Origin: Blepharisma japonicum
Taxonomy: Eukaryota > Ciliophora > Heterotrichea > Heterotrichida > Blepharismidae
DNA length: 64,000 nt
Assembly (NCBI GenBank): GCA_949751835.1
Contig: CATKHK010000060.1
Span: 241,425 to 305,424, forward strand
Direction of reading: 5' to 3'
The notes under the pieces were generated by a model that made no database searches, was not told the origin of the DNA, and saw only the letters and a list, made by a program, of their open reading frames with translations. Shown piece by piece: positions 19,340 through 33,134 of this stretch (the stretch's first letter is position 1; each line of letters starts with the position of its first letter). The translations under genes were made by a program, and so were the position numbers.

Positions 19340-22300
19340 TTAATGATTTATAAATGAAAAATTATTTGCCTTCAGAATAAAAGAATTGAGTCTTCTAGTA
19401 TCGGCGCGTGAAAACTCGTGCAGCCGCTTGTCTTCGGTATCTCAGCAAGAGTCGTATTCTGACTCAGGAGGGCTCTGGACTGAAATGAAATGGTCGGTGC
19501 TTCTTTCAAATTGGGTCGATATTTTGTTTCTTATTGCTCCGATTTCTAAGACTTCGTTTTCTCGGCGGTATTTTCGCTTGTAGATGATAAAAATGTTTTC
19601 AATTCCGGCCATTGCGATACCAATTGCAGATAAGGAGCCGAAAACTGCTCCTAAAAGCCCGCTGATAAGTGCCATAAGAGTTTGTTTCGGAATTCTTTCA
19701 GTATATAAACTATTTCCACTTAATTTTAACCAGATTTGCAGCTTTAAGCTTGAAGTAAAAGGCAGATCTTTTACTTCGTACTGAGAGCCTGGAGATGGTG
19801 GAGAAGCTAACGATACATGATAGCCAGTTAATTCATCAGTTCACTGATCTACATAAGACCTAAACAGAGAAGGAGTCATAGTAAAATAAAACTGAGTCGC
19901 GTCAAAACCTCTAAAAAGTGTCTTATCAGCTGGTATAATTGACTGAAAAATGCTACTGATTTCATGAGGAATTGAAGAAAATGAAGTCACGTTTACACCA
20001 ATAGCAGAGGTGTAGCTTGATTTCTCAATTAAATAGAACTCTATATATGCGTTAGTAAGGATAATACACTGGGTGCACCAAAATGTGACTTGACAATTTC
20101 TGTCCTGAGCTTTGGAGCATGTAAGCCTAGATTTTTCAAAAGTTATAGAGTGATAGATATAGGAAATCCCAGGGTTACAAGAATCAATCCCAATTACACA
20201 ATCACCTCCATATTGATAAAATAACGCAGAAATTGTTATATTCGCTGGATACCCTTTAACATCATTTTCTAGTGAAACTGAGGGAAGCAGATTTTTTATC
20301 TCCATAACGTTATCAAGATTATAGTTCAAGCTTTCGCTGCAAACCATTACAACTGCTACGAATATAAATATTAATGTAAAAGCCCCACCAAGCTTAGTTG
20401 ATTTCTTATACATCGTAGCATTTAAAGTATGATTATGAATATCCTGATAAATATCAATATAGCTGTAATATTTTCTTACATCCTCTGTAAGAACTGTAAA
20501 TAATAAAGTAGCTATACATGCCAAACCTGCACAAAGAATAAGGAGATTTATTATCATAGAAGTATCATACGAAGAGTAAGTAGAAGGCTGCAAAGAAAGG
20601 TATGAAGAAATCGTCTTTTTGTCTAATGGTAAAGATGCACCTATAGGACAATATTTACTTGTAGGACAGTCTCTGCAGGTAATAGCTCCATATTCGCCAT
20701 TAAAACTCCCTTCATCACAAGGGTAGCATTGTCTTGATGTATTTCCTCCTCTAGCTGGGTTAAAAGTCCCTGGGGGGCAAAGTGTGCATTCTTTAGCCCC
20801 ATATTGATCATTATAAGTCCCTTTTGGACATGCATAGCATTCGTCATTATCAAGATAAGTTCCTGGGCTGCAAGTCCATACACATGTAACATTACTGGGA
20901 CATTTAATATTAATTTCTATAAAACTGCTTTTTCCAATAGAAGTTCTCATAGTTTTCCCTAGCACTGCTCCTCCCCCATGCACGTAAATGCTTTTTTTAT
21001 AATAAATATAAGCAGAAGCATAAAAATAGTCAGGCAAATTCCCGACCATTTGGTAAGATTGCTCCAGAATATTAAGGATATAGACACTTTTTAATGGGTC
21101 AGTACCCCATTTCTGGCCACCTATAATGGCTATATAATTTCCTATAGATTTTATTATGGCTTCATCTCGGCTTATAGGGTCAGATCCGCTAGGGGTTTTT
21201 GCTAAATTTGTCCATGTCTGTGTGGTGAAGTTGTACATGTCAGCTCTTCCTAATGGTTTTTCTCCATCTGTGGAGCCGTACATTGTGAATAAAATTGAAT
21301 TGCCGTATGGGTCAATTCGGAAGTCGCATGCTGGGTTTTTAACAGGATCAGGGCCTACCTTGTATCCGTCATAAACTAATGCAAATTCGTTGGTTAAGGT
21401 ATCAAATACTCACATTTCATTAGTAAGGCCAAATTTTGTAAGTCCTCCAAATATATAGATATTAGGTAAATTAATTTGCATACAAGCATTGCTTCTTCCA
21501 CTTGGCCTTATTGTTGAAGCTGGCTCTATTTTGCTCCACGTATCAGTCAAAACATTAAGCTCATACAAGTCATTTAAATAAAAGTTTCCATCAAAACCTC
21601 CAAAAACGACCATAGTGTCCCCTTGAGAGCTTGCTGCATGAGCTTTTCTTGATGATGGGATATCTCCTTGTGGCATAATAGAGCTCCAAATCGCTTTATC
21701 AGGGTCAAAAACCCACAAATCGTTCATGGTTTCTCCATTATTTTCGCCTCCAAATAGATATAAAAACCCTCCTAAGGCACATAGAGAATGACTTTTTCTG
21801 GCATTAGGGTTTATGTATTCATAGCTTAAAATTTTATACTGTAAAGGGTTTTTGGTTAAATCAAATTCAATTAAGGAGTTTAATAAGTGATCTGTTAAAG
21901 TTGAGTATCCTCCTAGTATATAAAGATAATGATCATGCATCACAAATCCATATGAACTCCTAGGGACAATTTCAAAAAATTCTCCAATCGCTACTTCTTG
22001 GTATGATCATGCATATTCTGGGTCATTTAAGTCAACTTTCATAATATTCCTAACATCACCAGACGTTTCATCTGACCACCCATATAGTAGATAGAAAACA
22101 TCGTTATATAAGATACTCCCTGTAAATCACCGATACTCAAAAGTATGTGATGGATTAGTAATGTTTTTTCAATTGTTGCTTGTTAAGTCATATCTGAAAA
22201 ACTGCCGAGAAAATTCTTCTGTTTTGCCAACGAGCTCTGAAGCGTCCCCAGCTGCTAAATATATAGCCTGATTTCAATACTCAATTACTGGGCCATTTAG

Positions 22301-22900
22301 ATGTGGAACTTCACTGCCTTGATATGGCTTTTTTTCCCATGTCAAGCTTTCTACGTCAAAACTAAATATCTCTTACATATATAAATTGTTATCATATCCT
22401 TCTGGTATTGTTCCTCCGAATATTGCAAATTTTAAGCTGCCAGATGGATCTTTATATTTTTTGTATCCAAATCTATATCTTGGGGAAGGGATTTCTCCGT
22501 CCTGGTCAATTTGTAGCCACTGCAAATTGACCAAATCAAAAGCCCACATATCGTTTTGTGGGCCTGATATAGAATTTCCTCCAAATATATATAGTTTTCC
22601 TTCATCTAAGTTTATGAAACCACCATGGAAATATCTCGGTACTGAGTTAAGATTACCAGGGCTTATTTCTGAAACTGGGTTTAAATTTGTTCACAGATGA
22701 GAATCCAAAGAAAATTGTCAAACATCGTTATAAGTTGAAACAGAACCAAAGTTTCCTCCGAATGCGATTAACGAATTTCCGCCCGCATAATAGTCTAATA
22801 TCAAATACTCCCGTTCACTTGGAGGGGAGTCTGTTGCAGGAATTCTTGTATATCTCTGAGCATTCGCTAAAACTAATATAAATATGATGATCATATACAT
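19340..22900 (-). CDS. kelch-repeat, cysteine-rich, multipass membrane protein
   Basis: About 1,181 residues after removal of one 15-nt intron (22362-22376); many TGA codons are Trp. The start I prefer (22900) gives a signal peptide MYMIIIFILVLANAQ; the frame stays open to an ATG at 23026. Residues ~30-650 are a run of kelch repeats (LYIFGG, LIAFGG, FAIFGG, YNDVW, NDLYELN), probably two beta-propellers. Next comes a cysteine-rich GCC2/GCC3 (ephrin-receptor-like) segment with units such as CPPGTFNPARGGNTSRQC. A membrane helix follows (~SMIINLLILCAGLACIATLL), a second (FTLIFIFVAVVMV), a ~250-residue extracellular loop and a third helix near the C-terminus (LISGLLGAVFGSLSAIGIA), with a short cytoplasmic tail. 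It looks like a cell-surface receptor or adhesion protein. Confidence 0.8.
22362..22376 (-). other. 15-nt intron, kelch gene
   Basis: Minus strand gtaagagatatttag. Retention puts an in-frame TAA just before it into use; removal joins NNLYI to FDVESLTW and continues the kelch repeats. The adenine at position 10 is present. Confidence 0.92.
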
Positions 22901-23162
22901 CAAAATAATATAAAATATAACGAATATGGCCGTATAAATAAATCTATATCCAATTTTTAAGTAATGCTCAAGAAAATATGCATTTATAAGTAACAAATTT
23001 TGTATTATTTTATTTAGAATATTCAATTCTTAGAATTAAGCCAAATTAAGTCCATGCCATACATTTTAGCTTTTAAAAATTTAATAATCTCTGCCTATTT
23101 TCGAAATATTTATTATCACTCTACACATAGGAACTTCATTATTCATAAAAATTATTCTAAAT

Positions 23163-24548
23163 ATGAATGAAAGCCAAACATATTCAGTCAATAATTACAT
23201 AGATAGCATTGGCTGAGGGATTTATCAAAGGAAACTCTTTTTGCGCTGTGTTATCGTAAAGTTGAATTAGACCTATGCAAATGTCCAGATTTGTATGATT
23301 GCAATTGGCTATTTTGGATCTGAATTCGAAAAACAGTGAGGCATATCTAACAAACAGAAAGGACTAATGGGAACAATTTACCAGCTTGGATCTCTTTTAG
23401 GGTCTTACTTATGAGGAAGCATTTCTGATAATTATGGCCGCTCTTTTTCACTTAAAAGAAGCATAATTTTGTTAATTATTGGAGGATTTTTATGGATTTT
23501 TTCTAGGAATATTATTGAAATATATATTTTGTGTTTTATTTCTGGCATAGGAAATATTGGGGAATTAGTGTTGACATCGGTGCTTTTTAAAGAATTTTGT
23601 CCGATTAAAAATGTGAGTTTTGCTACTATGCTCAATATTGGGTTTCCGATTGGAGGTGCTTTAATATCAATTACTGTAATTATTATCAGAATTATTGATA
23701 GCAACCATTTAAAGGACTGAGAATTTTTGACAATTATTATGGTTTTCTGCCAGATTTTGATATTTATTGATAGAATTGATATAGATGAAACACCTGGATT
23801 TTTAGCGATAAACCAAAAATCGCAAAAAGCAGAAGAGGTTTTACAAAAAATGTCTAAAAGTAATAAATCGACTATAAAAATAAGGAAAATAGAAAGTCAG
23901 GAAAATATATCAAAAAATCAAAGCAGAATAAAAATTTTACTATCAAAAAAATATATAAAGTCCAGTATTTTACTATCAATTATTTATTTTCTTCTTCTTT
24001 TTGGGACTTTTAGCTTCCTCTTATTTATGCCCCGATTTCTAAAGAATTATTCATTAATTACAAAATATACAGTTATAGGCCTTCAGCAGATATCAGGGGT
24101 CCCGACTAATTTTTTAGCTACATATTTAGTAAACACCAAGCTTGGCCGCACTCGGACACTATCTTACTCACTTTTTATTATAAGTGTCGCTATATTTTTG
24201 TTTAGTCTGGCAAATGATATTATTCTTGTATAATTCATGTAGATTATAATCGTGACTATGATAATGACAGGGATAAACAGTTTGGCATATGGAGCGTTGT
24301 TCACAATTCCTCCAGAGGTGTATCCAACTGAGGTAAGAAATTCAGCCAAAGGGCTATTTTTTGCATCTTCAAGAATAGGGGGAGTATCTGCACCTTTAAT
24401 AGCTGGAGTTCTTATTGATTTAGAAGGAGGCCAAGTAATGTGTCTGATGTGTTTTGGGATAGCTTATTTTATAGCAGGAATTTGTGCTCTGTTTTTAAAA
24501 GAAACGAGGCCAGATTTAGATGCTAATAATCTAATAAACTCTATTTAA
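23163..24548 (+). CDS. MFS transporter, SVOP-like (left copy)
   Basis: A 451-residue major facilitator superfamily transporter in three exons (23163-23255, 23271-24227, 24243-24548). About 12 hydrophobic segments can be seen. Family marks are GSISDNYGRSFSLKRS, the 'G-x3-D-x2-GR' loop between helices 2 and 3, the ETPGFLAINQKSQKAEEVL segment before the central loop, and EVYPTEVRNSAKGLFFASSRIGG in the second half. These are typical of the SVOP/organic-cation/sugar porter branch. The substrate cannot be told. A paralogue with introns at the same two places lies at 58891-60304. The frame is broken without splicing; TGA is Trp at several places. It lies upstream of the giant gene array. Confidence 0.85.
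23256..23270 (+). other. 15-nt intron 1, left MFS gene
   Basis: Reads gtaaagttgaattag, phase 0, ending in an in-frame TAG if retained. Removal joins RCVI to TYANVQIC. The right MFS gene has an intron at the same place after a first exon of the same 93 nt. Confidence 0.93.
24228..24242 (+). other. 15-nt intron 2, left MFS gene
   Basis: Reads gtataattcatgtag, phase 0, containing in-frame TAA and TAG. Removal joins ANDIIL to IIIVTMIM; the same position is interrupted in the right MFS gene. Confidence 0.93.
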
Positions 24549-25403
24549 AAGATTATCATACTATTTTTTTTAAATTGTTATTAAATAATCTTAAGATTCA
24601 AATTAATCTCGCAAGAAATTTAAACTGAAATGTTCAGCAAATGCGGTTATATTAAATTCTAAATGCTATTAAAGAAATTTCAAAATTTTTATATTTCTTT
24701 TTTAGAAAATAAAAGAAAAATAATTTCTGAATATTTAATCAATAATTAAAACAATTTGGGGGATTATGAATTGATTGGAATAAATTCTTAGGCCTCTAGT
24801 ACCAACATTAAAGATGCAACTGAGATGGAGCATTATTATAGAATATTAGGGTAGAGCAATAAAATTAATAAATTAAGCTTATATCATACTTAAAGTCATT
24901 TAAGCTGAAAATAGAATTCAAAAATTTATTTTCTTCTTACTTAATTTGTGATAATATATAACCAAAATTCACATAATGATTCAATTTTTATAATATTTTT
25001 TTTCAATATCTTTAAGCGTTTAATCTGCAAATATGATAATCATTTGCTCAATTAAAAAATAATGAAATAGAAAGGGTAAGGCCTTGAGGATTAATTTTGA
25101 TAGAGCCGTTGTAGCAAAAATTTCGAAAATTTTTATGGGAGCAGATTTATGCTAACTCTATAGAAAGTTTACCATAAGTTTTGCGCGTCATGAGATTTCC
25201 AGTGCTTTGGTGTTATTATTTGCTAGATCTCGTTAAAATTGAAGAGAAAGCTTACTTTAGGAACCCAAATATACTGGAGCAGAAGAATAATTATTAAAAC
25301 TCTTATAGCTGCACTCTTGAAAAAATATAATATACCGTAAAACAAAATTAATACAACATTATTTTAGCCAATAATATGATTTCTTATTTCTATTATTATA
25401 ATT
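24549..25403. other. spacer, MFS to giant gene A
   Basis: About 855 bp. Mostly AT-rich with stops in all frames. The stretch 25075-25260 is less AT-rich and could be the remains of an old gene, but I can align it with nothing else in the window. It must also contain the promoter of gene A. Confidence 0.35.
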
Positions 25404-28400
25404 ATGAACTTTAAGATTTTTTACTCTTTTGCGTTGCCTTCATTTTCCTTGGTCACCAATTTTTTGTGCAATCCATCCTGGTGTCCTCCATTATTGGTAA
25501 CTTTTACTTAGAAAGGAAATGGGATTTGCAACCCAGCTTGCATGGTTTCCTTTTGCAATTTTGATTCAAATTCCTCTGATAATCCAAGGTTGAATCCTCA
25601 AAGCTCAGACTGCTTTGAAACGTGCATTGAAAATTACTCTTGCTCACCTTCAGATCTCGGAAATGGGATTTGTAACCCAAGCTGCAATAACTCTGTTTGT
25701 GGCTATGATTTAGGAGATTGTGGGTATTGTGATTCTGATTGTAAAATTTATTTTAGGTTTTCAAGATGATTTAAGCCAAAATTGTCTTCAGTCATGCAAT
25801 ACTCAAAATTGTTATTATGGCTTGGGGTCTTGTCAGGAATGCTCTCCTGGCTGTAATAGTGAAAAGCTTGGAGATGGTATTTGTGATAAGTCTTGCAATG
25901 CTACTTCTTGTAATTATGATTTTGGAGATTGTACTAATAATCAATGTAACGCAGATTGTGAAAGCTGAATGATAGGAGACAATAACTGTAATGAAGAGTG
26001 TAATAGTGAAGCTTGCAATTGAGATGGAGGAGACTGTGATTGCTCTCAAGGTTGCCATTCTTATATGAAAAATAATGGAATTTGTGAGAAAAACTGTAAT
26101 AACTCGGCTTGCGATTATGATGAAGGAGATTGTGGAGAATGTGCATCAGGGTGTTTTAAGTCTATGCTTGGAGATGGAACTTGTAATGCCGCTTGTAATA
26201 TAAGTGCTTGCAATTATGATAATTATGACTGTGGCTGTGCTGAAAGTTGCAGTATAAACAGCTATGGACAATGTAAAGAATCTTGCATGAATTCTTATTG
26301 CCAATATGACACTATTAGTGAAATAAATCAGTGCCAAAACCAAGATTTGGTTTTATTTTCTTTGCATTATTCTTTCATTTATAAAAGTCTTAGTATAAAT
26401 GCAAGTCCAGAAAATTGTGTAAATACAACAAATTGCATACTTACCGAGGCTCTTGATTCAAGTTCATGCCATACAAATTGTAAAGCTTCTAGCTGTATTT
26501 ACTCTTGAAATCTTTGTGCAAACTATACTTGTGCTGACTCTAATTGCTTATCTTGCAATTCTAAAAGCCTAGGAGATTGCTTTAAATGCAATACAAATAC
26601 TTATCAGTTTTACGGATATTGCGTTAATTCTTGCCCAGGAGGACATGAGCCTATTAATTTGCTTGGAAATTATCCGGTCTGCTTAATCCCCAAAGATTTT
26701 TCCACAAAAGAAAATCCTGCAGTTTATTATGTGACTTCAAAGACAAGCCTAGACACTTATGAAGGAAACGGGACTTTTCCTAACCCATTTGTCTCTCTTT
26801 CTATAGCTCTTGCTTCAATTTATACCAAATATTCAATTATTTACTTATTAAATGATGGAGTCCATTATTTAACTTGTGTTAATTCATCAAACCCTGTAAG
26901 CACACTATTATCTGATGTTTGCAACCCCTTAATTCGCAGTTATAGCCTTACAAGTCTCCTGATTTCTTCCTATGATAACTCAAATATCTTATTAAAAACT
27001 AAAGCAGATAGTAAATTCCTCACTTTTACAGTCACAAATATCACAACTCTGACCATAAAAAATATTATTTTCGATGGGGAGGAAATTCTTTCGAGCTGCC
27101 CATCAAGTAACACTTATTGCTCGTATTGTGCTAATATAACATTAAAATCTGATGGATCTTACTACAGTGATCAAGGGATCAAAGTTTCTACTTTTCTAGC
27201 TTCATCTGTATGCAGTTCTTACCATTCCACCACTTTATTTAATCTGTATTTTGGATCTAAATTATCATTGGAAAGCATAGATTTTATTAATTGGAGAATG
27301 GAGCTAAAATCGATTATTACAAGTTATGGTGGGAATATTGCATTTAACAACGTAAATTTTGATAATATTCGATGCAATTGGGTGCCACAGATACAAACTC
27401 AGTCAGGCCAAGCAGAACAAGATGGAAAATATGCCGTGATTTATTTTCTGGATTGTGGAAATGAAAATTATAACTGTGGAAGCCTTGAGTATACAAATGG
27501 AACTGTCTTGAGGCTTAATAATGGCTATGAATATGGGTCAGCACAATTTTCAGGGTTTTTAAGTGCTGATAAAATTAGGACTGTTAAGCTGAAAAATGTG
27601 ACTTTTACTAACAATATTGTCTTCTCTCCTTATTCTTCATCTACAAATTATTCTTTAATAAAGCTAACTATATTTCGATCTATTGAAGTATCCCACTGCG
27701 TCTTTCAAAAAAATGCTGCCAATTATGGACTTATTTATTTATTGCCAACAACATTAATCTTTAGAAATGACGTAAATACAAATAATGAGCTAATTGATTT
27801 ACTACTCTATCATGTTTATATACATGATACCAGTTTTGAAAATAATTATGGAGAATACGTAGGAATTTTGTCTGCTAGCTATAAGTCTCAGTTGCAAAAA
27901 CTTTTGCTAGAAAATTTGGTAATAAATGGAAATGGGGTGTTATCTGGCCCTTTGGTATATATAAATAATCAGTATTTTTCTTCAGATATAATAGCTGATA
28001 CAAAGATCTATATTAATGACACAAATGGGAGTTTTGTTGAAGCTATATTTAAGAAGAGAGAATTTATATTTAAGGACTCAATAATTACAAACAATAATTC
28101 AGGAGGAAATGGAATTTTTGATATCACTCAGCTTGTCAATATGCGCATATATAATTTAACTGTAAAATCGAATGGAAGCTTGAAAATTCAAAACATCAAT
28201 ACAATTCTATGAAGTTATTATATGGCTGATAACAATTTATATATAAAAAGCATTGTTTTGGCACCATCTAGCATTGACTGCTCTGCATTATGGTCAGCAT
28301 CTACTTGCTACAACTATGAAATATCTGAGAGTACTTTTCAAGGCAATCTGTGTCAAAATTCGACTCCATCTCTGGTCTACTTTCAAGCTGAGAATGCTAA

Positions 28401-31400
28401 TATCACTAACTGTATTTTTGAAGGGAATATTGGCTCTGCTTATGAATCAGGAGTCTGTGTAGCATCTTCTCTTTCTGGAAATATGTGGATTACTAGTTCA
28501 ATATTCAATAGCAACACAAATAGCCACTCCCAAGGCGCAGGAGCTTTATCATTTATAAACAGTTTGAAAAATATAACGATTTTGGATACAGTTATATCAA
28601 ATAATAATGCAAATTATAGCTCAGGGATTGGCTTTATGGGTGGCGCATTAATTTTGGATAATGTAACGTTTGAATCAAACGCAGCCATGCTAGGGTTTGG
28701 GGTTATTTATTTCACAGTTGATGTAGAAATAGATTTTCATCTACTTGAAATAAAAAATTCAATTTTTGAAGAAAATCAAAGTCACAGTCTAAATGGAGGA
28801 GCAATTTATATTTTTGGAAATTTATTGGCGCAAGAGGTTATCACTTTATCAATAGAAAATACAGCTTTTATGCGAAATTCAGCACCAAGTGGCTCAGCGA
28901 TATATATAGATAACAGTGTAATCCTCTCAGATAATTCAAATATAGATTCTTGCACATTCACCCAAAATTCTGCTCAAGGTAAAGGGACTATTGCTAATTT
29001 ATTTCAATATGGGACTCTTAATATATCAAATTCTGTATTTCTATATAACTATGCAGAGCTTGGATCTGCTTTATATTTCGCTAGTTCAGCAGAAGTAAAC
29101 TTTGAAAAATCCAAAATGATATTTAGTTCTTGTAATTTTACATATAATTCGGGACAAAATGTCATATGTACTGATGATATGGCTATTTATTCTTATATTG
29201 AAACAGCTTATTGTATTTTTCAAAAAAATGAAGGGCTTGCAGTATATCTTGTTAGCGATTATTGAAAAGATACTGAATCTATTATAGCAAATTCAACTAC
29301 AAGTGATGGAGCTGTATATTTGACGTCAAATTCTACAGTTGATTTGATGTCTACATCTTTTATTAATAATACTTCAACAAAAAATGCAGGCGCAATCAAA
29401 GCTGAAGGAAATTCGTATTTTCATTGTAATAAATGTATTTTTCATCATAATCGTGCTAAAAATGGAGGAGTGCTTTATTTTGATCAATTATCTTATTTTA
29501 CTATAGAAAATTCAATTTTTAGCAATAATTATTGTAAAAAAAGAGGATCAGCAATTTATGTAATAGGCTCTGATGATTATAATATACTAAGCAACTCAAA
29601 ATTATATAACAACTATGCACAGGCTGAAGGCTTAATTTACTCCCTTACTGCAAATATTAAAATCGATAACTGTGAGATATACAATAATAAAGCTGATGGA
29701 ATTACACCTGGTATTTATTTAACTCTTTCAAATGCTACTATTATTAATTCTCAATTCAATAATCATCAAGCACATTATGGAAGCTTCATCTATTTATCTT
29801 CTGATAGTCAATTAATTGCAATAAATTCAAGCTTTACTAATGGACAATCTTATTCGTCAGGCGGATCTATTTTCACTTTATCTAGCTCTGTAAGTCTTGA
29901 AGGATGTGCTTTTATAAACTCAACTTCCTATATTGCTAATGCAATAGCATCATTTTCTACAAATTTAGATATTTCTCAATGTCAATTTTTAAATTCTTAC
30001 AGTACCGGCACAGATTCTGTTATAAATATTTTTGGCGGGAATATTTCTATAGAAAATTCAATATTTGAGAATTTTGCATATTCAGCTATTAACGGACTGG
30101 AAATAGAATTTTTGGAAGTTATAAACACAATCTTTAAAAATGGGCAAGGAAAAGTAGGCGGAGTAATCACTTGCTCAGATACTGATTATATATGCATTGA
30201 CTCATGCAATTTCATTAATAGCACATCTATTTATGGTGGAGCTTTATATTTGACATTTACAGATAATAAAATTAATAGCCAAGCTTATAAAATAATTTCC
30301 ACTGAGTTTGCAAATAATACATCATCAGCTGGAGGAGCAATTTACCTGGATAATATAAATGCAAATATCAAATCATGCAATTTTTATGAAAATAAAGCAA
30401 TTGCAACTTCTGAAACAAACCATGAGTCAGGAGTAGGGGGAGCTATGAAACTAGGATGCAGCTATTCAGGAGAATGCAGCTTTAATGTATTTGATAATAA
30501 TTTTGTGAAAAATCAAGCAGAATATGAAGGAGGAGCCATAGCTTGAACAGAAGTCATGCCAAGTTTCAAGAACAATATATTTGAAAATAATAAAGCAGAA
30601 TATGGCGACAACATAGCCTCTTATCCAGTAAGCATGAAAATTATTAATACTGATTGAGCAGGTGGACTAAAAGATTTAGCGCCTGGGCAACTATCAAAAA
30701 CTCCTTTATTTGTTGCTCTTATAGATCACTTAGGCACTATTGTTGCCATTGATGATTCAAGTATTGGGGAATTAATATCGTTATCTCAAGGTGTAATTTT
30801 ATCAGGTGAGCTTAAAGTTGCAGCAGTAGGCGGAGTTTTCAATTTTTCCTCTTTTGTGATTTCAGCAGAGCCTGGAAGCAATTTTTCAATAGAGATCCAA
30901 ACGAGTGGCATTGATACTTCAAAAAGTGACAAAGCTAAAGATGGGCTGACTTATAACTCAAGTATATTTGTAGATGTTGCTTTAAGAGATTGTGTTTTAG
31001 GAGAAGCTACAGTTGGTGTCAACTGCGTTATTTGCCCAAAAGATTTTTATAGCTTAAACCCAAAAGATGATCAGTGCTTTGCTTGCCCTGATCAGGCTAT
31101 TTGCTATGGAAATTACACGATGGTCCCTAAGCCAGGATATTGAAGATTTAGCATGTTAAGAAAAAAGTTTTGGCCTTGCCCTAATTCAGATGCTTGCATT
31201 GGATCTGATCCTCAAAATATTTCTTATACAGGAAATTGCCTCAAAGGTTATACTGGGAATTTATGCCAAAGCTGTGTAAAAGGGTATTTTAGCCAATCAA
31301 AAAATCAATGTTCAGAATGCCAAGACCTTACTACAATTATCATAAAATCAACTGGAATTAGCCTTGGATTTATTATACTTTGTTGATTTATAATAAGAAC

Positions 31401-32742
31401 TTCTTACCATTCTGCATATAAACCGAATTCACTTTCAAGCGTTTACGTCAAAATTCTAATCAATTATGCTCAGCTGATTTCATTAACTAATACTTTTAGT
31501 CTATCCTGGCCAAATTATGTAAAGGAATTATTTTCTATTCAAAATAACGCAAGCTTTATAAGCGATCAAATTTTTTCATTTGACTGCCTTTTATATCATA
31601 ATGAAGATTTTATAGAAGAAAGTGTAATTTATTACCAAAAATTGTTTATTATGGCTGTTTTACCTATTTCTATCCCTTTCCTTTCTGCTGTCTATTGATT
31701 TCTTGTCTCATTGGTAAAAAAATCTTTTGCATTAATATGAAACCATGTAGTCACAAATTCAATTATTGCTTCATTTTTAATGCACCCAAGTTTAATAAAG
31801 TACTATTTTAGTTCGTTTGATTGCACAGAGCTTGATGATAATAAGTATTGGCTGGTAAATGATTTAAATTTACGGTGCTGGGATAGCCAACATGTTTTTA
31901 ATATATCCGCTATATCTTTGCCTGCAATTATTGTATGGGGAATCGGGATACCAACTATTTGTTTATTTTTGTTACTAAAAAATAGGCACCAACTAGAAAA
32001 TATTAATATGAGAATTAAGTATGGATTTCTGTTTAATGGATACAAACCTGATAGCTATTATTGGGAATTTGTAATTATTTATAGGAAAATTGGAATCATA
32101 TGCTGCACTGTATTTTTAGCTTCAGTCTCAGTTAGCATGCAAGCACTTACTGCTGTTTCTGTTTTAGTAGTAAGTTTGTATTTTCAATTAAAAATAAAGC
32201 CATATAAAGGAGATGACCTAAATAGGCTTGAAGCAATATCTATTTCAGCTTCAACAGTAACAATTTACTGCGGCATGTATTATTTAACTGGATCTCTTGA
32301 TTATATTACTGAACTTATGTTTTTCATTATAATTGTTTCTGCTAATTTATATTTCATTATATATTGAGGATTTAAAGCTGGAAGCGCTTATATAGCTATT
32401 ATAAAAGAAAAACTATTATGTTTTAGAGGAAAATTTAGTGTAAAATTTTCTAATAGCATAACTAATTTCTCATTAAAGCAGGACAAAAAGAGCAAATCAA
32501 TTGGAGTAGTTGATATAGAAAATTCACCAAAAATGATAGATTTTGGAAAAATTTCAATGAAAGACTTATTTCTAGGAAAATTAAAAGGAGAAGACGCCAA
32601 ATGAGATATGATAAACCAAAAAGATTTTAGAACAGAAGAAGAAAAAAAGGACTTAGATAATATTAGCATGGATGAAATAGTTATTTTATCGGATAAAATA
32701 ATTTCAAAGAGTTCACCATGTGAATGGGCAGAAGATTGTTAA
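25404..32742 (+). CDS. giant LNR / beta-helix / multipass membrane protein A
   Basis: About 2,435 residues in three exons (25404-25496, 25512-25740, 25757-32742). Order: signal peptide in exon 1 (31 codons); six to seven Lin-12/Notch-type repeats to ~residue 350 (GDGICDKSCNATSCNYDFGDC type); a short Cys-rich link ending GNYPVCLIPKD; then VYYVTSK, GTFPNPFVSLS and a long right-handed beta-helix to ~1,800 made of 'N-T/S-x-F-x-N-N' rungs with many N-glycosylation sites; a second Cys module (~1,850-1,960; CVLGEATVGVNC, CPDQAICYGNYT); about nine membrane helices (~1,965-2,320) with the conserved WEFVIIYRK and KPY; and a short cytoplasmic tail ending SMDEIVIL and SSPCEWAEDC. Over twenty TGA codons are Trp. 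A receptor or adhesion role is inferred from topology. Confidence 0.88.
25497..25511 (+). other. 15-nt intron 1, gene A
   Basis: Reads gtaacttttacttag, phase 0. Its last codon is an in-frame TAG if retained. It sits after exactly 31 codons, as in B and D. Confidence 0.93.
25741..25756 (+). other. 16-nt intron 2, gene A
   Basis: Reads gtaaaatttattttag, phase 1, after a 229-nt exon 2. Retention shifts the frame. Removal gives DSDC-FQDDL, as in the other copies. Confidence 0.93.
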
Positions 32743-33134
32743 ATTATATAATTTTAAATATCAAGTTTTTATAATCTTTTAGGTGTTTTGGCTTTTTTGT
32801 TTGCTTATAAATGAATCAGCCATAATTATGCAATATAAAACTTCTAAATTATGATTTTACTAATAGATCATTAAATATAATAATCCTAATTAAATAATTT
32901 TTTTGAATTTTCTCACTATTTAATATGCTGCACTAAACTTCGGATCACCCTTTCTTAATCATTTAGCATTTTATTTCAGTCGACTTAAATCTCAATATTT
33001 TTATGATAAATATCAAAACTACCTCAAAATTAATTAAGACTTAATGCATTTTGGCTGTTTTGCTACTACTTGCTTATGTTTAACTTATGAAAACTGAAAA
33101 TAGTTCAAATTTTATCCAAATAAAAAATAAGAGC
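32743..33134. other. spacer A-B
   Basis: About 390 bp of AT-rich DNA; no gene or repeat recognised. It is less than half as long as the B-C and C-D spacers. Confidence 0.4.
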
